A DNA stretch of 64,000 nt from Hyphomicrobiales bacterium (GCA_900470285.1 UCAG01000003.1:372001-436000), one strand, 5' to 3'. Positions 37,549 to 47,682 are shown, counted from the stretch's first letter. A program made the numbers and translations. Notes: a model not told the origin generated them from the letters alone.

Positions 37549-38078
37549 TGGATAAATCCGGCACAAATACAGGCAATCCTGCTGTGAGAGCAGTGATTGC
37601 TGTCGCTATCACTGCAATTGCAGCCTATGCGCTGTTTTTTGCGGCAACTGATGCAGTCTATCTCTGGATCAAAGCTTTTCATATTATTGCTGTGATCGCC
37701 TGGATGGCGGGCATGTTATATCTGCCTCGCCTTTTTGTGTATCACAGTCAGGAAAAGACCGGATCGCAGGCATCCGAAACTTTCAAAATCATGGAACGCC
37801 GGTTGCTGCGCTATATCATCAATCCGGCGATGATTGTGACCTGGGTTTTAGGCCTGTGGCTGGCATGGAAAATCTTTGAATTCCGTGGTGGCTGGTTGCA
37901 CGGCAAGATTTTGCTGGTTGTTTTGCTGTCCGGTTTGCATGGTTATCTTTCCAAGAGCGTGCGGATGTTCGCTCAGGACAAAAACACCAAATCAACCAAA
38001 CATTGGCGCATTGTGAATGAAATTCCGACAGTTCTGATGATTTTGATCGTCATTCTGGTTGTCGTAAAGCCGTTCTGA
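37548..38078 (+). CDS. hemJ: HemJ, protoporphyrinogen oxidase
   Basis: HemJ is the membrane protoporphyrinogen IX oxidase found in alphaproteobacteria. The 176-residue protein has four membrane segments (about 12-34, 42-62, 94-112, 152-172). The first conserved His is in WIKAFHIIAVIAWMAGMLYLPRLFVYH and a conserved Arg/Lys pair is in ERRLLRYIINPAMI; GLHGYLSK follows. It is coupled to hemE, so two heme steps are co-expressed. A hairpin follows at 38095. Confidence 0.95.
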   Translation: MDKSGTNTGNPAVRAVIAVAITAIAAYALFFAATDAVYLWIKAFHIIAVIAWMAGMLYLPRLFVYHSQEKTGSQASETFKIMERRLLRYIINPAMIVTWVLGLWLAWKIFEFRGGWLHGKILLVVLLSGLHGYLSKSVRMFAQDKNTKSTKHWRIVNEIPTVLMILIVILVVVKPF

Positions 38079-38094
38079 TCACCATATAAGATAA

Positions 38095-38131
38095 GAAATT
38101 ACGCTTTAAGCTCCGTTTACAGCGTAATTTC
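38095..38131 (+). terminator. Hairpin after hemJ
   Basis: Perfect 11-bp arms GAAATTACGCT (38095-38105) and AGCGTAATTTC (38121-38131) with a 15-nt loop, 16 bp past the stop. The T-tract is poor (CACTCTGTCTGACTATTTTT), so it may end or only stabilise the hemEJ transcript. Confidence 0.65.
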
Positions 38132-38185
38132 ACTCTGTCTGACTATTTTTATAGCGCTGCAAAGCAGCTTGGCTCTTGCTCAAAT

Positions 38186-38261
38186 CATCGGAACCGGTTA
38201 AGGAAAGACACCTTCCTTCAAGAATAGCAGGTTTCCGATGCCGGTCATGCCCCTCATGACC
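38186..38261 (+). promoter_or_regulatory. Structured 5' leader of rho
   Basis: CATCGGAACC (38186-38195) can pair with GGTTTCCGATG (38230-38240), enclosing AAGGAA/TTCCTT (38200-38218). A further hairpin GGTCATG/CATGACC (38243-38261) follows, 47 bp before rho. rho is autoregulated by its own leader in E. coli; a similar role here is inference. Confidence 0.45.
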
Positions 38262-38307
38262 ATTATGAGCGCACAACTGCATTTTTCTTTTTTCAATCTT
38301 TTATAAT

Positions 38308-39588
38308 ATGAGTTCCGCACCCATGCAGGAAATGAAACTACAAGATCTTAAGAACAAGACACCTGTCGATCTGCTCGCTCTCGCTGAAGAGCTGCAGGTT
38401 GAAAACGCCAGTGTTATGCGTAAACAGGAACTGATGTTCGCTATTCTGAAGAGCCTTGCCTCTCAGGAAGTCGAAATCATCGGTGAAGGTGTCGTCGAAT
38501 TATTGCCGGACGGCTTTGGCTTCTTGCGTTCCGCAAATGCCAACTATCTGCCTGGTCCGGATGATATTTACATTTCTCCTTCGCAGATCCGTCGTTTTTC
38601 GCTGAAAACCGGTGATACGGTTGAAGGCCCGATCCGCAGCCCGAAAGAAGGCGAACGTTATTTCGCGCTTCTCAAAGTCAATACAATCAATTTTGAGGAT
38701 CCGGAAAAGATCCGCCATAAAATCCATTTTGATAATCTGACACCGCTCTATCCGAATGAGCGTTTCAAAATGGAACTGGATATTCCGACCAATAAAGACA
38801 ATTCAGCCCGTGTAATCGATCTGGTTGCACCGCTTGGTAAAGGCCAGCGTGGTCTGATCGTGGCGCCGCCACGTACTGGTAAAACGGTTTTGCTGCAAAA
38901 TATTGCGCATTCGATTACTGCCAATCATCCGGAATGCTATCTGATCGTTCTGCTGATTGATGAGCGTCCTGAAGAAGTGACCGATATGCAGCGCTCGGTA
39001 AAGGGGGAAGTTGTATCTTCGACCTTCGATGAACCGGCATCCCGTCACGTTCAGGTTGCTGAAATGGTGATTGAAAAGGCAAAACGCCTTGTTGAGCATG
39101 GTCGTGATGTGGTCATTCTGCTTGACTCGATCACCCGTCTCGGCCGCGCTTACAACACTGTTATTCCTTCATCCGGTAAGGTTCTGACCGGTGGTGTGGA
39201 TGCGAATGCGCTACAGCGTCCGAAGCGCTTCTTCGGTGCGGCCCGTAATATCGAAGAAGGCGGCTCGCTGACCATCATCGCAACTGCGCTGATCGATACC
39301 GGCTCGCGTATGGACGAAGTTATTTTTGAAGAATTCAAGGGTACCGGTAACTCGGAAATCGTGCTTGACCGTAAGGTTGCTGATAAGCGCATCTTCCCTG
39401 CTATGGATATTCTCAAATCCGGTACACGTAAGGAAGATCTGCTGGTACCACGTCAGGATCTGCAGAAAATCTTTGTTCTGCGTCGTATTCTGGCGCCAAT
39501 GGGCACAACCGATGCAATTGAATTCCTGATCGACAAGCTGAAACAGACGAAGAATAATGCTGAATTCTTCGATTCAATGAATACGTAA
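38308..39588 (+). CDS. rho: Transcription termination factor Rho
   Basis: Rho is the hexameric RNA helicase that ends transcription. The protein has the N-terminal helical domain ([21 protein letters not shown]), the RNA-binding cold-shock domain with GFGFLRS, Walker [14 protein letters not shown], Walker [17 protein letters not shown], the Q-loop [14 protein letters not shown] and the R-loop KGTGNSE. Candidate starts are ATG 38308 (426 residues), 38323 (421, a usual rhizobial length) and 38332 (418); none has a strong ribosome site. It stands alone between a structured leader and a strong terminator. Confidence 0.96.
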   Translation: MSSAPMQEMKLQDLKNKTPVDLLALAEELQVENASVMRKQELMFAILKSLASQEVEIIGEGVVELLPDGFGFLRSANANYLPGPDDIYISPSQIRRFSLKTGDTVEGPIRSPKEGERYFALLKVNTINFEDPEKIRHKIHFDNLTPLYPNERFKMELDIPTNKDNSARVIDLVAPLGKGQRGLIVAPPRTGKTVLLQNIAHSITANHPECYLIVLLIDERPEEVTDMQRSVKGEVVSSTFDEPASRHVQVAEMVIEKAKRLVEHGRDVVILLDSITRLGRAYNTVIPSSGKVLTGGVDANALQRPKRFFGAARNIEEGGSLTIIATALIDTGSRMDEVIFEEFKGTGNSEIVLDRKVADKRIFPAMDILKSGTRKEDLLVPRQDLQKIFVLRRILAPMGTTDAIEFLIDKLKQTKNNAEFFDSMNT

Positions 39589-39610
39589 TTTGTTTCATTA
39601 TGCTGATATT

Positions 39611-39645
39611 AAAAACGCCGCCTCAAAAGGCGGCGTTTTTGTTTT
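39611..39645. terminator. Bidirectional terminator between rho and the YyaL gene
   Basis: Perfect 13-bp arms AAAAACGCCGCCT (39611-39623) and AGGCGGCGTTTTT (39628-39640) with a CAAA loop and an extra TTTTT after a G. Convergent genes lie on both sides. Confidence 0.96.
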
Positions 39646-39650
39646 TATAA

Positions 39651-41675
39651 TTATAGTAATTTCTCCAGATCGGCTGCATTATAAACCGGCGGTAAACAGA
39701 CCTGATTGCGACAGAGAATAGCACAGGAGCGTTTGCCAGTCAGAGACAGGAAAGATGCCCACTGCGGCTGCTGTGAGGCTTGTTGATGGTTTAAAATGAT
39801 ATCTGTACGGCAAGGATCGGCATGTCGGGATGCGCAGCGGTATAATTCATCCTCTGTGTTCTCAACGATCAGCACCAGTTTAACCGGATCAAGCAGCTGG
39901 ACTGCAGCATTGAGAATACCGGCCTGACCATAAGCCATATGTTTGCCACGTCCTAAAGCACGCTCTGCCAGCTTATTGGTTTTGGTCAGCAGCGCCTCAT
40001 CTTCTGTTATCAGTGCCAGTCTCGTGCATGCTTCGATAATCTGGCTGGTGGAGCTTGGGATAGCTTCATCCTGATCACCATAAAGATAAAAAATCACATC
40101 ATCATTATCCAAAGCTGTCAGCCGGTAATCACCATTCTGATCGAGATGATGCTGATTAAGTGAGATCAGTAATGCTTTGGCATCATCAATATAGTTTTGC
40201 TGCGGATCAGCCTGATAAAGCGACAAGGCCGCATTGATGAGCGCGGCGTAATCAGAGGACAGGGCAGGGAGCTTAGATGCAGTATTTGACCATACATGAC
40301 TGACGGCTGTGCCTTGTTTCGGCATTAAGATTTGATAAGTGCTTTTTGCCAGTTCGAGCCAGTCAGTGCGATTAAAAACACGGGCAGCTTCAGCCAAAGC
40401 GCGAATGAAATAGGCATTCCAGTCGGTCAGACATTTTTCATCACGACCGGGTCTGGTTCGCTGATTTCTTATGCCAAGCAGTTTTGTCCGTAGTGGTTTT
40501 AAGATTTCATCTTCTTCCTGGTTGAAATTCAGCATATCCAGCCGATGAAGAATATTGCTGCCTTCCCAGTTTCCTGCAGGACTGACATTATATTTTTCAA
40601 TAAATTCAGGTGCATCTTCGCCGAGTATGCTCTCTATTTCTGACTGATCCCAGATATAGAATTTACCTTCAACACCTTCGCTATCAGCATCAAGGCCCGA
40701 GGCAAAACCGCCATCCGGCAAAGTCATTTCAGATGTAACCCACTGAATAATTTCTTCGATTCGATTCCGAAACAATAGATTTTGCGTAGTGCTCCATGCC
40801 CATAAGCATTGCCGGATTGTCTGCCCATTATCATAAAGCATTTTTTCAAAATGCGGCACGAGCCAGAAGGCATCAGTGCTGTAGCGCGCTAGACCACCGG
40901 CAAGATGATCATAAATACCGCCATTGAGCATTTTCTCAGTGCTGAGAATGAACAAATCATGATGCTGTTGTTGCTGGCTGGTTTTCCAGGATGTCCAAAG
41001 CATCGACATAAACGGGAAGTTTGGAAATTTAGGTTGTCCGCTGATGCCGCCATAAGTCGTATCAATACGTCTGGCTATTGTATCAGCATAGCGTTGGAAA
41101 GCGCTTTCATCATTCTCAGCGGCTTTAGCTTCTGGTGTTAAAACAGTCTGGAGATGCGTTTTGAGAGCCGTTACATTGCCGTTAATCCGTTCGCGGTTAT
41201 TTTCCCATAAAGTTCCGAGGCTTTGAAGAATATCCATAAAGCCGGGCAGTCGACCATTGGCATGTTTTGGAAAATATGTGCCACCCCAAAAAGCATCACC
41301 CTGAGGCGTTAGAAAAATTGTCAGTGGCCAGCCACCTTGTTCTCCCATGGCTGTGAGGGCTGACATATAAATCTGGTCAATATCCGGTCGTTCTTCACGA
41401 TCCACCTTAATATTGATGAAATGCTCGTTCATCAGCTGAGCAACTTGCTCATCCTCAAAACATTCATGCGCCATAACATGGCACCAGTGGCAGGCAGAAT
41501 ATCCGATGGAAAGCAAAATCGGCTTGTCATGAAGACGTGCCAGTTCGAGCGCTTCATTGTCCCAGAGCTGCCAGTTGACCGGATTATCGCTATGCTGTTT
41601 CAAATATGTACTGTTCGCTGTATGAAGGCGATTAGAACTGGCATTGTTTTGTGTTGGGCTTTGCGTCGGGCTCAT
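39651..41675 (-). CDS. YyaL/DUF255 thioredoxin-domain protein
   Basis: This 674-residue protein begins with a DUF255 thioredoxin-like domain (about 15-185: LKQHSDNPVNWQLWDNEAL, IGYSACHWCHVMAHECFED, GGWPLTIFLTPQGDAFWGGTYFP) containing a CxxC motif, Cys-His-Trp-Cys. A large alpha/alpha-barrel region similar to glycosidase or AGE folds follows (GGIYDHLAGGLARYSTDAFWLVPHFEKMLYDNG, LDADSEGVEGKFYIW). It corresponds to B. subtilis YyaL and mammalian SPATA20. The physiological role is not established. No signal peptide is visible. Confidence 0.9.
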   Translation of the reverse strand: MSPTQSPTQNNASSNRLHTANSTYLKQHSDNPVNWQLWDNEALELARLHDKPILLSIGYSACHWCHVMAHECFEDEQVAQLMNEHFINIKVDREERPDIDQIYMSALTAMGEQGGWPLTIFLTPQGDAFWGGTYFPKHANGRLPGFMDILQSLGTLWENNRERINGNVTALKTHLQTVLTPEAKAAENDESAFQRYADTIARRIDTTYGGISGQPKFPNFPFMSMLWTSWKTSQQQQHHDLFILSTEKMLNGGIYDHLAGGLARYSTDAFWLVPHFEKMLYDNGQTIRQCLWAWSTTQNLLFRNRIEEIIQWVTSEMTLPDGGFASGLDADSEGVEGKFYIWDQSEIESILGEDAPEFIEKYNVSPAGNWEGSNILHRLDMLNFNQEEDEILKPLRTKLLGIRNQRTRPGRDEKCLTDWNAYFIRALAEAARVFNRTDWLELAKSTYQILMPKQGTAVSHVWSNTASKLPALSSDYAALINAALSLYQADPQQNYIDDAKALLISLNQHHLDQNGDYRLTALDNDDVIFYLYGDQDEAIPSSTSQIIEACTRLALITEDEALLTKTNKLAERALGRGKHMAYGQAGILNAAVQLLDPVKLVLIVENTEDELYRCASRHADPCRTDIILNHQQASQQPQWASFLSLTGKRSCAILCRNQVCLPPVYNAADLEKLL

Positions 41676-41766
41676 GGCTTTGCCTTTCCGATATTCAAGC
41701 CGATACAGTAGTGCTTCAAACAGCTAAAGAACGGCAATTATTCTCTTAACTTGTAACGGATTTTCG

Positions 41767-43095
41767 ATGTCAGTGCAGCCATTTCATCATGATACTATTT
41801 TTGCGCTTTCAAGCGGGCGTTTGCCTTCCGGCGTAGCAATTATCAGATTATCAGGCCCACAATCTCGATTCATTACCGAAACTATTGTGGGGAAATTGCC
41901 CGAACCGCGCAAAGCGCATTTCAGTCTTTTAAAAAACAAAACAGGCGAAGTTCTGGATAGTGGTCTGACACTTTTCTTTGAAGGACCAAAAAGCTTTACC
42001 GGTGAAGACTGTGCGGAATTTCATATTCACGGTGGTGTTGCTGTGGTGGAAAAATTTCTGGAAAGCCTGTCAGAATTTGAAAAATGCCGTTTAGCTGAAG
42101 CCGGAGAATTTACACGTCGCGCATTTGCAAACGGCAAGATGGATTTAACAATGGCTGAAGGGCTGGCGGATTTGATTTCTGCTGAAACGGAAACACAAAG
42201 ACGATTAGCACAACAAGTTGCCTCCGGTGCGCAGCGCAATCTTTATATGGATTGGCGACAGAAACTCATTCAGGCGCGTGCATTTATTGAAGCAGAATTA
42301 GATTTTGCCGATGAGGGGGATGTTCCGGGTTCAGTATCCGATCGGGTCTGGAGTGAAATGCAAGATCTCAGAGGACGCATTGAAAAGCATATTGAAGACG
42401 GAAAACGCGGATCAATGCTGCGTGACGGTTTTCATATTGTTATTATTGGCGCACCGAATGCGGGAAAATCCAGCTTAATGAACTTATTAGCCGCGCGTGA
42501 TGTAGCAATCATTTCTGATGAAGCGGGCACAACGCGTGACCTGCTTGAAGTGAAATTGAATCTGAACGGCGTCGCGACTTACGTGACGGATACAGCCGGA
42601 ATTCGCGAAACAACAGGTAAAGTTGAGAAAATCGGTATTCAGCGCGCAATGGATAAAGCTGCGGAAGCTGATTTAATTTTATATATAGAGGATATATTCA
42701 ATCCTATTACCGTAAACATTTCTGAATTCCAGACGGATATTTGGACAATTGGTAACAAAGCTGATCTTAAACCTGAAGCCACATCAAGCTATAATTATCT
42801 AATTTCGACCAAAAACAATGAAGGCATTAACAAGCTTTTGGATAATTTAAGCACTTACATTACAGACAAGACAAGACTTCAAAACGATGTTGTGCCGACG
42901 CGCCGCAGACATATTGATTTATTAAATCAATGCAAATCTGAAATTGAAAAAGCTGCTAATTCAAAAACCCTGCCATTGGAATTAAGAGCTGAAAATCTAC
43001 GTATCGCCTCTCAACACCTTGGAAAAATTACCGGCGACGTAGACGTAGAGGATATTCTCGATCTCGTATTCTCTCAATTTTGCATCGGAAAATGA
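41767..43095 (+). CDS. mnmE: MnmE (TrmE), tRNA-modifying GTPase
   Basis: MnmE with MnmG installs the cmnm5 group on U34 of certain tRNAs. The 442-residue protein has the N-terminal tetrahydrofolate-binding domain (DTIFALSSGRLPSGVAIIRLSGP), the G1 motif GAPNAGKSSLMN, G3 DTAG, G4 NKAD, and the C-terminal FCIGK with its essential Cys. Codon use in the last third is more A+T-rich than in neighbouring genes. Its TGA stop lies within a parS-like site. Confidence 0.97.
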   Translation: MSVQPFHHDTIFALSSGRLPSGVAIIRLSGPQSRFITETIVGKLPEPRKAHFSLLKNKTGEVLDSGLTLFFEGPKSFTGEDCAEFHIHGGVAVVEKFLESLSEFEKCRLAEAGEFTRRAFANGKMDLTMAEGLADLISAETETQRRLAQQVASGAQRNLYMDWRQKLIQARAFIEAELDFADEGDVPGSVSDRVWSEMQDLRGRIEKHIEDGKRGSMLRDGFHIVIIGAPNAGKSSLMNLLAARDVAIISDEAGTTRDLLEVKLNLNGVATYVTDTAGIRETTGKVEKIGIQRAMDKAAEADLILYIEDIFNPITVNISEFQTDIWTIGNKADLKPEATSSYNYLISTKNNEGINKLLDNLSTYITDKTRLQNDVVPTRRRHIDLLNQCKSEIEKAANSKTLPLELRAENLRIASQHLGKITGDVDVEDILDLVFSQFCIGK

Positions 43096-43108
43096 TTCAC
43101 GTGAAACA
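43093..43108. promoter_or_regulatory. parS-like site 1
   Basis: TGATTCACGTGAAACA differs from the parS consensus TGTTTCACGTGAAACA at one base. Its first three bases are the mnmE stop codon. Confidence 0.8.
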
Positions 43109-43142
43109 AATTTCATGATATAGGCTGATTAACAATCAGAGA

Positions 43143-43158
43143 TGTTTCACGTGAAACA
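43143..43158. promoter_or_regulatory. parS site 2, perfect
   Basis: TGTTTCACGTGAAACA is an exact match to the bacterial parS consensus, in the mnmE-mnmG intergenic region. It is a perfect 16-bp palindrome. Confidence 0.95.
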
Positions 43159-43283
43159 TTCTGTGGAATCTAAAAACACAGTTTGACTCGGCTAGATTAT
43201 TCTGAGTCGACAGATTCCCATTTATGAAATTATTGTTCACTCTTGAGTTATGTGTTCCCTTTTCAGAGAGAACATGAGAATGA

Positions 43284-43299
43284 TGATTCACGTGAAACC
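43284..43299. promoter_or_regulatory. parS-like site 3
   Basis: TGATTCACGTGAAACC differs from consensus at two bases but keeps the core TTCACGTGAAAC. It lies 22 bp before the mnmG start and encodes SRET in the false upstream extension of that frame. Confidence 0.7.
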
Positions 43300-43320
43300 A
43301 AACAAGTTTTGGATATGATT

Positions 43321-45210
43321 ATGACAGGTTTTTACGACGTCATTGTTATTGGTGGTGGTCATGCCGGTACAGAAGCTGCCGCAGCATCAGCAAGAACAGG
43401 CGCTAAAACTGCTTTAGTAACGCATCATTTTGATACGATCGGTGTTATGTCCTGTAATCCTGCTATTGGCGGATTAGGAAAGGGACAGCTTGTTCGTGAA
43501 ATTGATGCGCTTGATGGCTTGATGGGCAAGGCGGCTGATCAGGCAGGTATTCAATTTCGTCTATTGAATCGTCGTAAAGGTCCTGCTGTTCGTGGCCCGC
43601 GCACTCAGGCGGATCGCAAATTATATCGCCTGGCTATTCAAAGCTTCATCAAAGAACAGCAAAACCTGACTGTCATTGAAGGCGGTGCAGCAGATATTAT
43701 CGTTGAAGATGGCACAGTAAAAGCTGTTCAACTGATGGATGGTACAATTATCAATTGTGCGTCTGTTGTGCTGACAAGCGGAACATTTCTCAATGGTTTG
43801 ATCCATATTGGCGAGAAAACAATCCCTGCCGGACGCATGGGTGAAAAACCGGCTCTTGGACTATCTGAACGTTTGATTGGTCTTGGCTTTGCTTTAGGCC
43901 GTTTAAAAACCGGTACGCCTTGCCGTATTGATGGTAAGACGATTGACTGGGCAAGTCTGGATAAACAATCCGCAGATGAAGATCCGGTTCCATTTTCAAT
44001 GATGACGGATAAGATTACAGTACCGCAAATTGATTGCGGTATTACGCGTACAACAGACGCTACCCATCAATTAATCCGCGATAATATTCATCGCTCGGCA
44101 ATGTATTCAGGGAATATTGAAGGTATTGGACCTCGCTATTGCCCGTCGATTGAGGATAAAATCGTCAAATTCGGTGATCGTGACGGCCATCAGATTTTTC
44201 TTGAACCGGAAGGTCTTGATGATGATACCGTTTATCCGAATGGTATTTCGACCAGCTTGCCGGAAGATGTTCAGCTCGATATTCTCAAGACAATACCAGG
44301 CTTGGAGAATGCTAAGATGCTACAACCGGGCTACGCTATTGAATATGATTTTATTGATCCGCGCGAATTACAACGTAGTCTTGAAACGCGTCGTGTTAAG
44401 GGACTGTTCCTGGCTGGCCAGATTAACGGCACAACCGGTTATGAAGAGGCCGGAGCACAAGGCTTACTCGCTGGTTTGAATGCTTCCAGACATGCCGGTG
44501 GTAGTGAACCCGTTATTCTTCAGCGTACAGAAGCTTATATCGGTGTGATGATTGATGATCTGACAGCGCGTGGTGTCAGTGAACCATATCGCATGTTTAC
44601 ATCACGTGCAGAATTCAGACTTTCACTTCGTGCAGATAATGCCGACAGTCGTTTGACGCCTTTGGGTGAAAACTGGGGACTTATTGGTTCTGCACGGCAA
44701 ACACGTTTCAATGAGAGAAAGCAGGAGTTGGATCAGGCGAGGGAGCTTGCTCAATCCTTGTCCATTACACCAAATGCTGCGGCTGGTTTTGGTTTGAATC
44801 TCAACAAAGATGGGATTCGCCGTACGCTTTATGATCTGCTTTCCTATCCGGATATTAATCTGGAGCGCCTCACAGAAGTCTGGCCTGAACTAACTGGTTT
44901 GTCTTCGGCGACAAAAGAAGCTTTGGAAATTGAAGCGCAATATTCTGTTTATCTGGATCGTCAGACAGCGGATATTGCCGTGATGGAACGTGAAGAGCAG
45001 TTGATTATACCACGGTCAATCCAGTTCTCGACAATTTCTGGTCTTTCCCTTGAATTGAAGCAAAAGCTTGAGAAGCGTCAGCCTTCAAATATTGCAGAAG
45101 CGCAAAGAATTGAGGGGATGACGCCTGCTGCGATCGCATTATTGATAACACATATCCGCAGACATGGTATTGCACAGGATATTTCGGGTGATTTGGCAAA
45201 ACCAGCATGA
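43321..45210 (+). CDS. mnmG: MnmG (GidA), FAD-dependent tRNA-modifying enzyme
   Basis: MnmG works with MnmE on tRNA wobble uridine. The 629-residue protein begins [20 protein letters not shown] (Rossmann fold) and shows [42 protein letters not shown] and the C-terminal helical domain. ATG 43321 is chosen because the family sequence starts here; the open frame extends to 43243 through a parS site. It overlaps rsmG by four bases (ATGA). Confidence 0.97.
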   Translation: MTGFYDVIVIGGGHAGTEAAAASARTGAKTALVTHHFDTIGVMSCNPAIGGLGKGQLVREIDALDGLMGKAADQAGIQFRLLNRRKGPAVRGPRTQADRKLYRLAIQSFIKEQQNLTVIEGGAADIIVEDGTVKAVQLMDGTIINCASVVLTSGTFLNGLIHIGEKTIPAGRMGEKPALGLSERLIGLGFALGRLKTGTPCRIDGKTIDWASLDKQSADEDPVPFSMMTDKITVPQIDCGITRTTDATHQLIRDNIHRSAMYSGNIEGIGPRYCPSIEDKIVKFGDRDGHQIFLEPEGLDDDTVYPNGISTSLPEDVQLDILKTIPGLENAKMLQPGYAIEYDFIDPRELQRSLETRRVKGLFLAGQINGTTGYEEAGAQGLLAGLNASRHAGGSEPVILQRTEAYIGVMIDDLTARGVSEPYRMFTSRAEFRLSLRADNADSRLTPLGENWGLIGSARQTRFNERKQELDQARELAQSLSITPNAAAGFGLNLNKDGIRRTLYDLLSYPDINLERLTEVWPELTGLSSATKEALEIEAQYSVYLDRQTADIAVMEREEQLIIPRSIQFSTISGLSLELKQKLEKRQPSNIAEAQRIEGMTPAAIALLITHIRRHGIAQDISGDLAKPA

Positions 45211-45839
45211 CAAAAGATAAATATTTTGATTCACTGAAACAAATATACCCATCTGTTTCACGTGAAACAGCCGATGATTTGATTGGTTTTGAAGCGCTGT
45301 TCAAAAAATGGTCCAAAGCAATCAATCTGGCTTCGCCAAATACACTGGAAACACTATGGGAACGTCACATTCTTGATAGTGTTCAGCTTTTTAAACTGGC
45401 ACCTCAAGCAAAACAGTGGCTTGATTTGGGATCAGGCGGAGGTTTCCCAGGAGTTGTTTTGGCAATCATGCTGAAAAAAACAGGCGGTTCAATAAGACTG
45501 GTTGAGAGTAACAGTAAGAAATCAGCATTTTTGAGAAATGCATTAGCTCAGTTCCAGACGCGCGCACAGGTTGTGAATGCCAGAATTGAAAGCTGTTATC
45601 AGCAAGTTCAGGTTCCGGAAATCATCACTGCCAGAGCCTTGGCTTCACTGGATAAGCTGTTTGAACTGACAGAACCGTGGATGACAAAAGGTGCTAAAGC
45701 GCTTTTTCAAAAAGGGCGGGACTATCAGCGTGAGATTGATGAAAGTCTGCTGAACTGGAAATTTGATTTTGTACGACATGGAAGCGCAATAGAAGCGGAT
45801 TCAGTCATTCTGGAAATCAGTAATTTACAACGCCGTTGA
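45207..45839 (+). CDS. rsmG: RsmG (GidB), 16S rRNA m7G527 methyltransferase
   Basis: RsmG methylates G527 of 16S rRNA. The 210-residue protein has the SAM-binding motif [18 protein letters not shown] and the downstream [15 protein letters not shown]. Codons 16-21 (SVSRET) are dictated by an embedded perfect parS site. It is coupled to mnmG and lies 54 bp upstream of parA, the standard alphaproteobacterial order. Confidence 0.96.
   Translation: MTKDKYFDSLKQIYPSVSRETADDLIGFEALFKKWSKAINLASPNTLETLWERHILDSVQLFKLAPQAKQWLDLGSGGGFPGVVLAIMLKKTGGSIRLVESNSKKSAFLRNALAQFQTRAQVVNARIESCYQQVQVPEIITARALASLDKLFELTEPWMTKGAKALFQKGRDYQREIDESLLNWKFDFVRHGSAIEADSVILEISNLQRR
45254..45269. promoter_or_regulatory. parS site 4, perfect, inside rsmG
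   Basis: TGTTTCACGTGAAACA is an exact consensus match located in the rsmG coding sequence, translated as VSRET. Intragenic parS with this peptide is known near gidB in several bacteria. Confidence 0.95.
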
Positions 45840-45893
45840 ATGGCAATGACATTGAATGAGCATTGAAAACGGAAGTTATTCGGGACAATTATT

Positions 45894-46694
45894 ATGAATA
45901 ACAGAACACGGATTATAACGATCGCGAACCAGAAAGGCGGCGTGGGAAAAACCACAACGGCTATTAATCTGGCGACTGCTTTGGCTGCAATCGGTGAAAA
46001 TGTATTGATTGTTGATCTCGATCCGCAGGGCAATGCCAGTACCGGACTTGGAGTTGACCGTAAAAATCGCCCATTGTCATCTTATGATGTGCTGACGCAG
46101 AATGCTTCTGTGCCGGATGCAGCAATTGCGACTGATGTACCAAATCTTTACTTGGTTGCATCTACGCTGGATTTGCTCGGTATTGAAATGGAAATTTCCC
46201 ATGCTCCGGATAGAACCAGACGTTTGCGTGATGCGCTGCGTTTTGATTCAGGTATTGCCGATCATTTCAGCTATATTCTGATTGATTGTCCGCCGTCGCT
46301 CAATCTTCTGACATTGAATGCAATGGCTGCCGCAGACTCTGTTCTGGTGCCATTGCAGTGTGAGTTTTTTGCTCTGGAAGGTCTGAGCCAATTGCTCGAA
46401 ACCGTCAATCAGGTACGTAACTCGCTTAATCCTGAATTGTCGATTCAGGGGGTTGTGTTGACCATGTATGACAGCCGAAACAATTTGGCTAATCAGGTTG
46501 TTGATGATGTGCGCGCATTTATGGGCGAAAAAGTTTATCGCACCGTTATTCCGCGTAACGTGCGGGTATCGGAAGCCCCGTCCCATGGCAAGCCTGCCAT
46601 TTTGTATGATCTGAAATGTGCAGGAAGTCAGGCCTATCTTCAACTTGCATCTGAAGTAATTCAGCGGGAACGCCAGCTTCGTACTGCAGCATGA
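45894..46694 (+). CDS. parA: ParA, chromosome-partitioning ATPase
   Basis: ParA drives segregation of the origin region by ATP-dependent DNA binding and release by ParB. The 266-residue Soj-type protein has the deviant Walker A NQKGGVGKTTTAINLA (residues 12-27), IVDLDPQGNASTG and ILIDCPPSLNLLTLNAM. There is no N-terminal HTH, which marks the small chromosomal ParA rather than a plasmid RepA/ParA of the repABC type. It is 51 bp upstream of parB. Confidence 0.97.
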   Translation: MNNRTRIITIANQKGGVGKTTTAINLATALAAIGENVLIVDLDPQGNASTGLGVDRKNRPLSSYDVLTQNASVPDAAIATDVPNLYLVASTLDLLGIEMEISHAPDRTRRLRDALRFDSGIADHFSYILIDCPPSLNLLTLNAMAAADSVLVPLQCEFFALEGLSQLLETVNQVRNSLNPELSIQGVVLTMYDSRNNLANQVVDDVRAFMGEKVYRTVIPRNVRVSEAPSHGKPAILYDLKCAGSQAYLQLASEVIQRERQLRTAA

Positions 46695-46745
46695 AACTGA
46701 CTATTCGATTCGACTATGTAACAATTTGCAGAAAGCATTCAACTG

Positions 46746-47624
46746 ATGAACGATGATCCTTCAAAAAAGCGTCTTGGTCGCGGTCTGGCAGCTCTGATTG
46801 GGGATATCGACCGGCCTGCAGAAGAACGCAAGGCACCTGTTCCGCTTGAACGTTATGTGCCTATTGAATTTGTAAGCCGTAACCCGCGTAACCCGCGCCG
46901 TATTTTTACAGAAGCTGAACTTGAAGATCTGGCACAATCCATTCGTGAGCATGGTATTGTGCAGCCGATTGTTGTGCGCCCGGCACCGGAAAATCGCGAA
47001 CATTTTGAGCTGATTGCCGGTGAACGTCGCTGGCGTGCAGCGCAGCGCGCAGGTCTGACTGAAATTCCGGTTATTATGCGCGATGTGGATGATCGTGTTG
47101 CTCTTGAGCTGGCGATCATTGAAAACGTACAGCGTGCTGATCTGAATCCTGTTGAAGAAGCAATGGGTTACCAGCTTCTGATTGATGAGCATGATTATAC
47201 GCAGGCTGATTTGGCGCAGGTTATTGGTAAAAGCCGTAGTCATGTTGCAAACACACTGCGTCTTCTTAAACTTCCAACAGAAGTACAAGGGTTAATCAAT
47301 GACGGTGCTTTAACTGCCGGTCATGCCCGCTCACTGATTACCATGGAAAATCCGCAGGCTGTTGCTGAACGTATTGTCAAAGAAGGCCTTTCTGTGCGTC
47401 AGGTTGAAGCTTTGTCTCAAGCTGAAAGCAAAGGTATTCCGGCCGTTAAACCGGAACGCGCACCGATTGAAAAAGACGCAGACACCCGTGCATTAGAAAA
47501 ATTACTTTCTGATGTAACTGGCATGAAAGTTGAAATTAATCACCGTGATCGGGGTGGTGAAGTTCGTATCCGCTATAGTTCTCTTGAACAATTGGATGAA
47601 ATTTGCCGTCGTTTACAAAGCTGA
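46746..47624 (+). CDS. parB: ParB, parS-binding CTPase
   Basis: ParB binds parS and slides onto flanking DNA as a CTP-dependent clamp. The 292-residue protein has the N-terminal ParA-contact region (KKRLGRGLAALIGD), the CTP-binding motifs IREHGIVQPIVVRP and GERRWRAAQRAG, the HTH QADLAQVIGKSRSHVANTLRLLKLP and a C-terminal dimerization domain (MKVEINHRDRGGEVRIRYSSLEQLDEICRRL). Candidate target sites flank it at 43-45 kb, 51.9 kb and 54.7 kb. Confidence 0.97.
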   Translation: MNDDPSKKRLGRGLAALIGDIDRPAEERKAPVPLERYVPIEFVSRNPRNPRRIFTEAELEDLAQSIREHGIVQPIVVRPAPENREHFELIAGERRWRAAQRAGLTEIPVIMRDVDDRVALELAIIENVQRADLNPVEEAMGYQLLIDEHDYTQADLAQVIGKSRSHVANTLRLLKLPTEVQGLINDGALTAGHARSLITMENPQAVAERIVKEGLSVRQVEALSQAESKGIPAVKPERAPIEKDADTRALEKLLSDVTGMKVEINHRDRGGEVRIRYSSLEQLDEICRRLQS

Positions 47625-47642
47625 TATACTGAAAATTAAAAG

Positions 47643-47670
47643 AAAAGCCGGTCTGAGTACCGGCTTTTTT
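47643..47670. terminator. Bidirectional terminator between parB and holA
   Basis: Arms AAAAGCCGGT (47643-47652) and ACCGGCTTTT (47659-47668) with a 6-nt loop and T-tract to 47670. It serves convergent parB and holA. Confidence 0.94.
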
Positions 47671-47682
47671 ATTATGATAAAA

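Noticed and set aside
41767-43095. Lower G+C in the second half of mnmE as a sign of gene transfer
   Set aside because: All MnmE motifs are present and the gene is in its normal syntenic place, so local codon drift near the origin explains it better.
43243-43320. 26-codon N-terminal extension of mnmG
   Set aside because: The frame runs through a parS-like site (giving SRET) and precedes the conserved [13 protein letters not shown] start.
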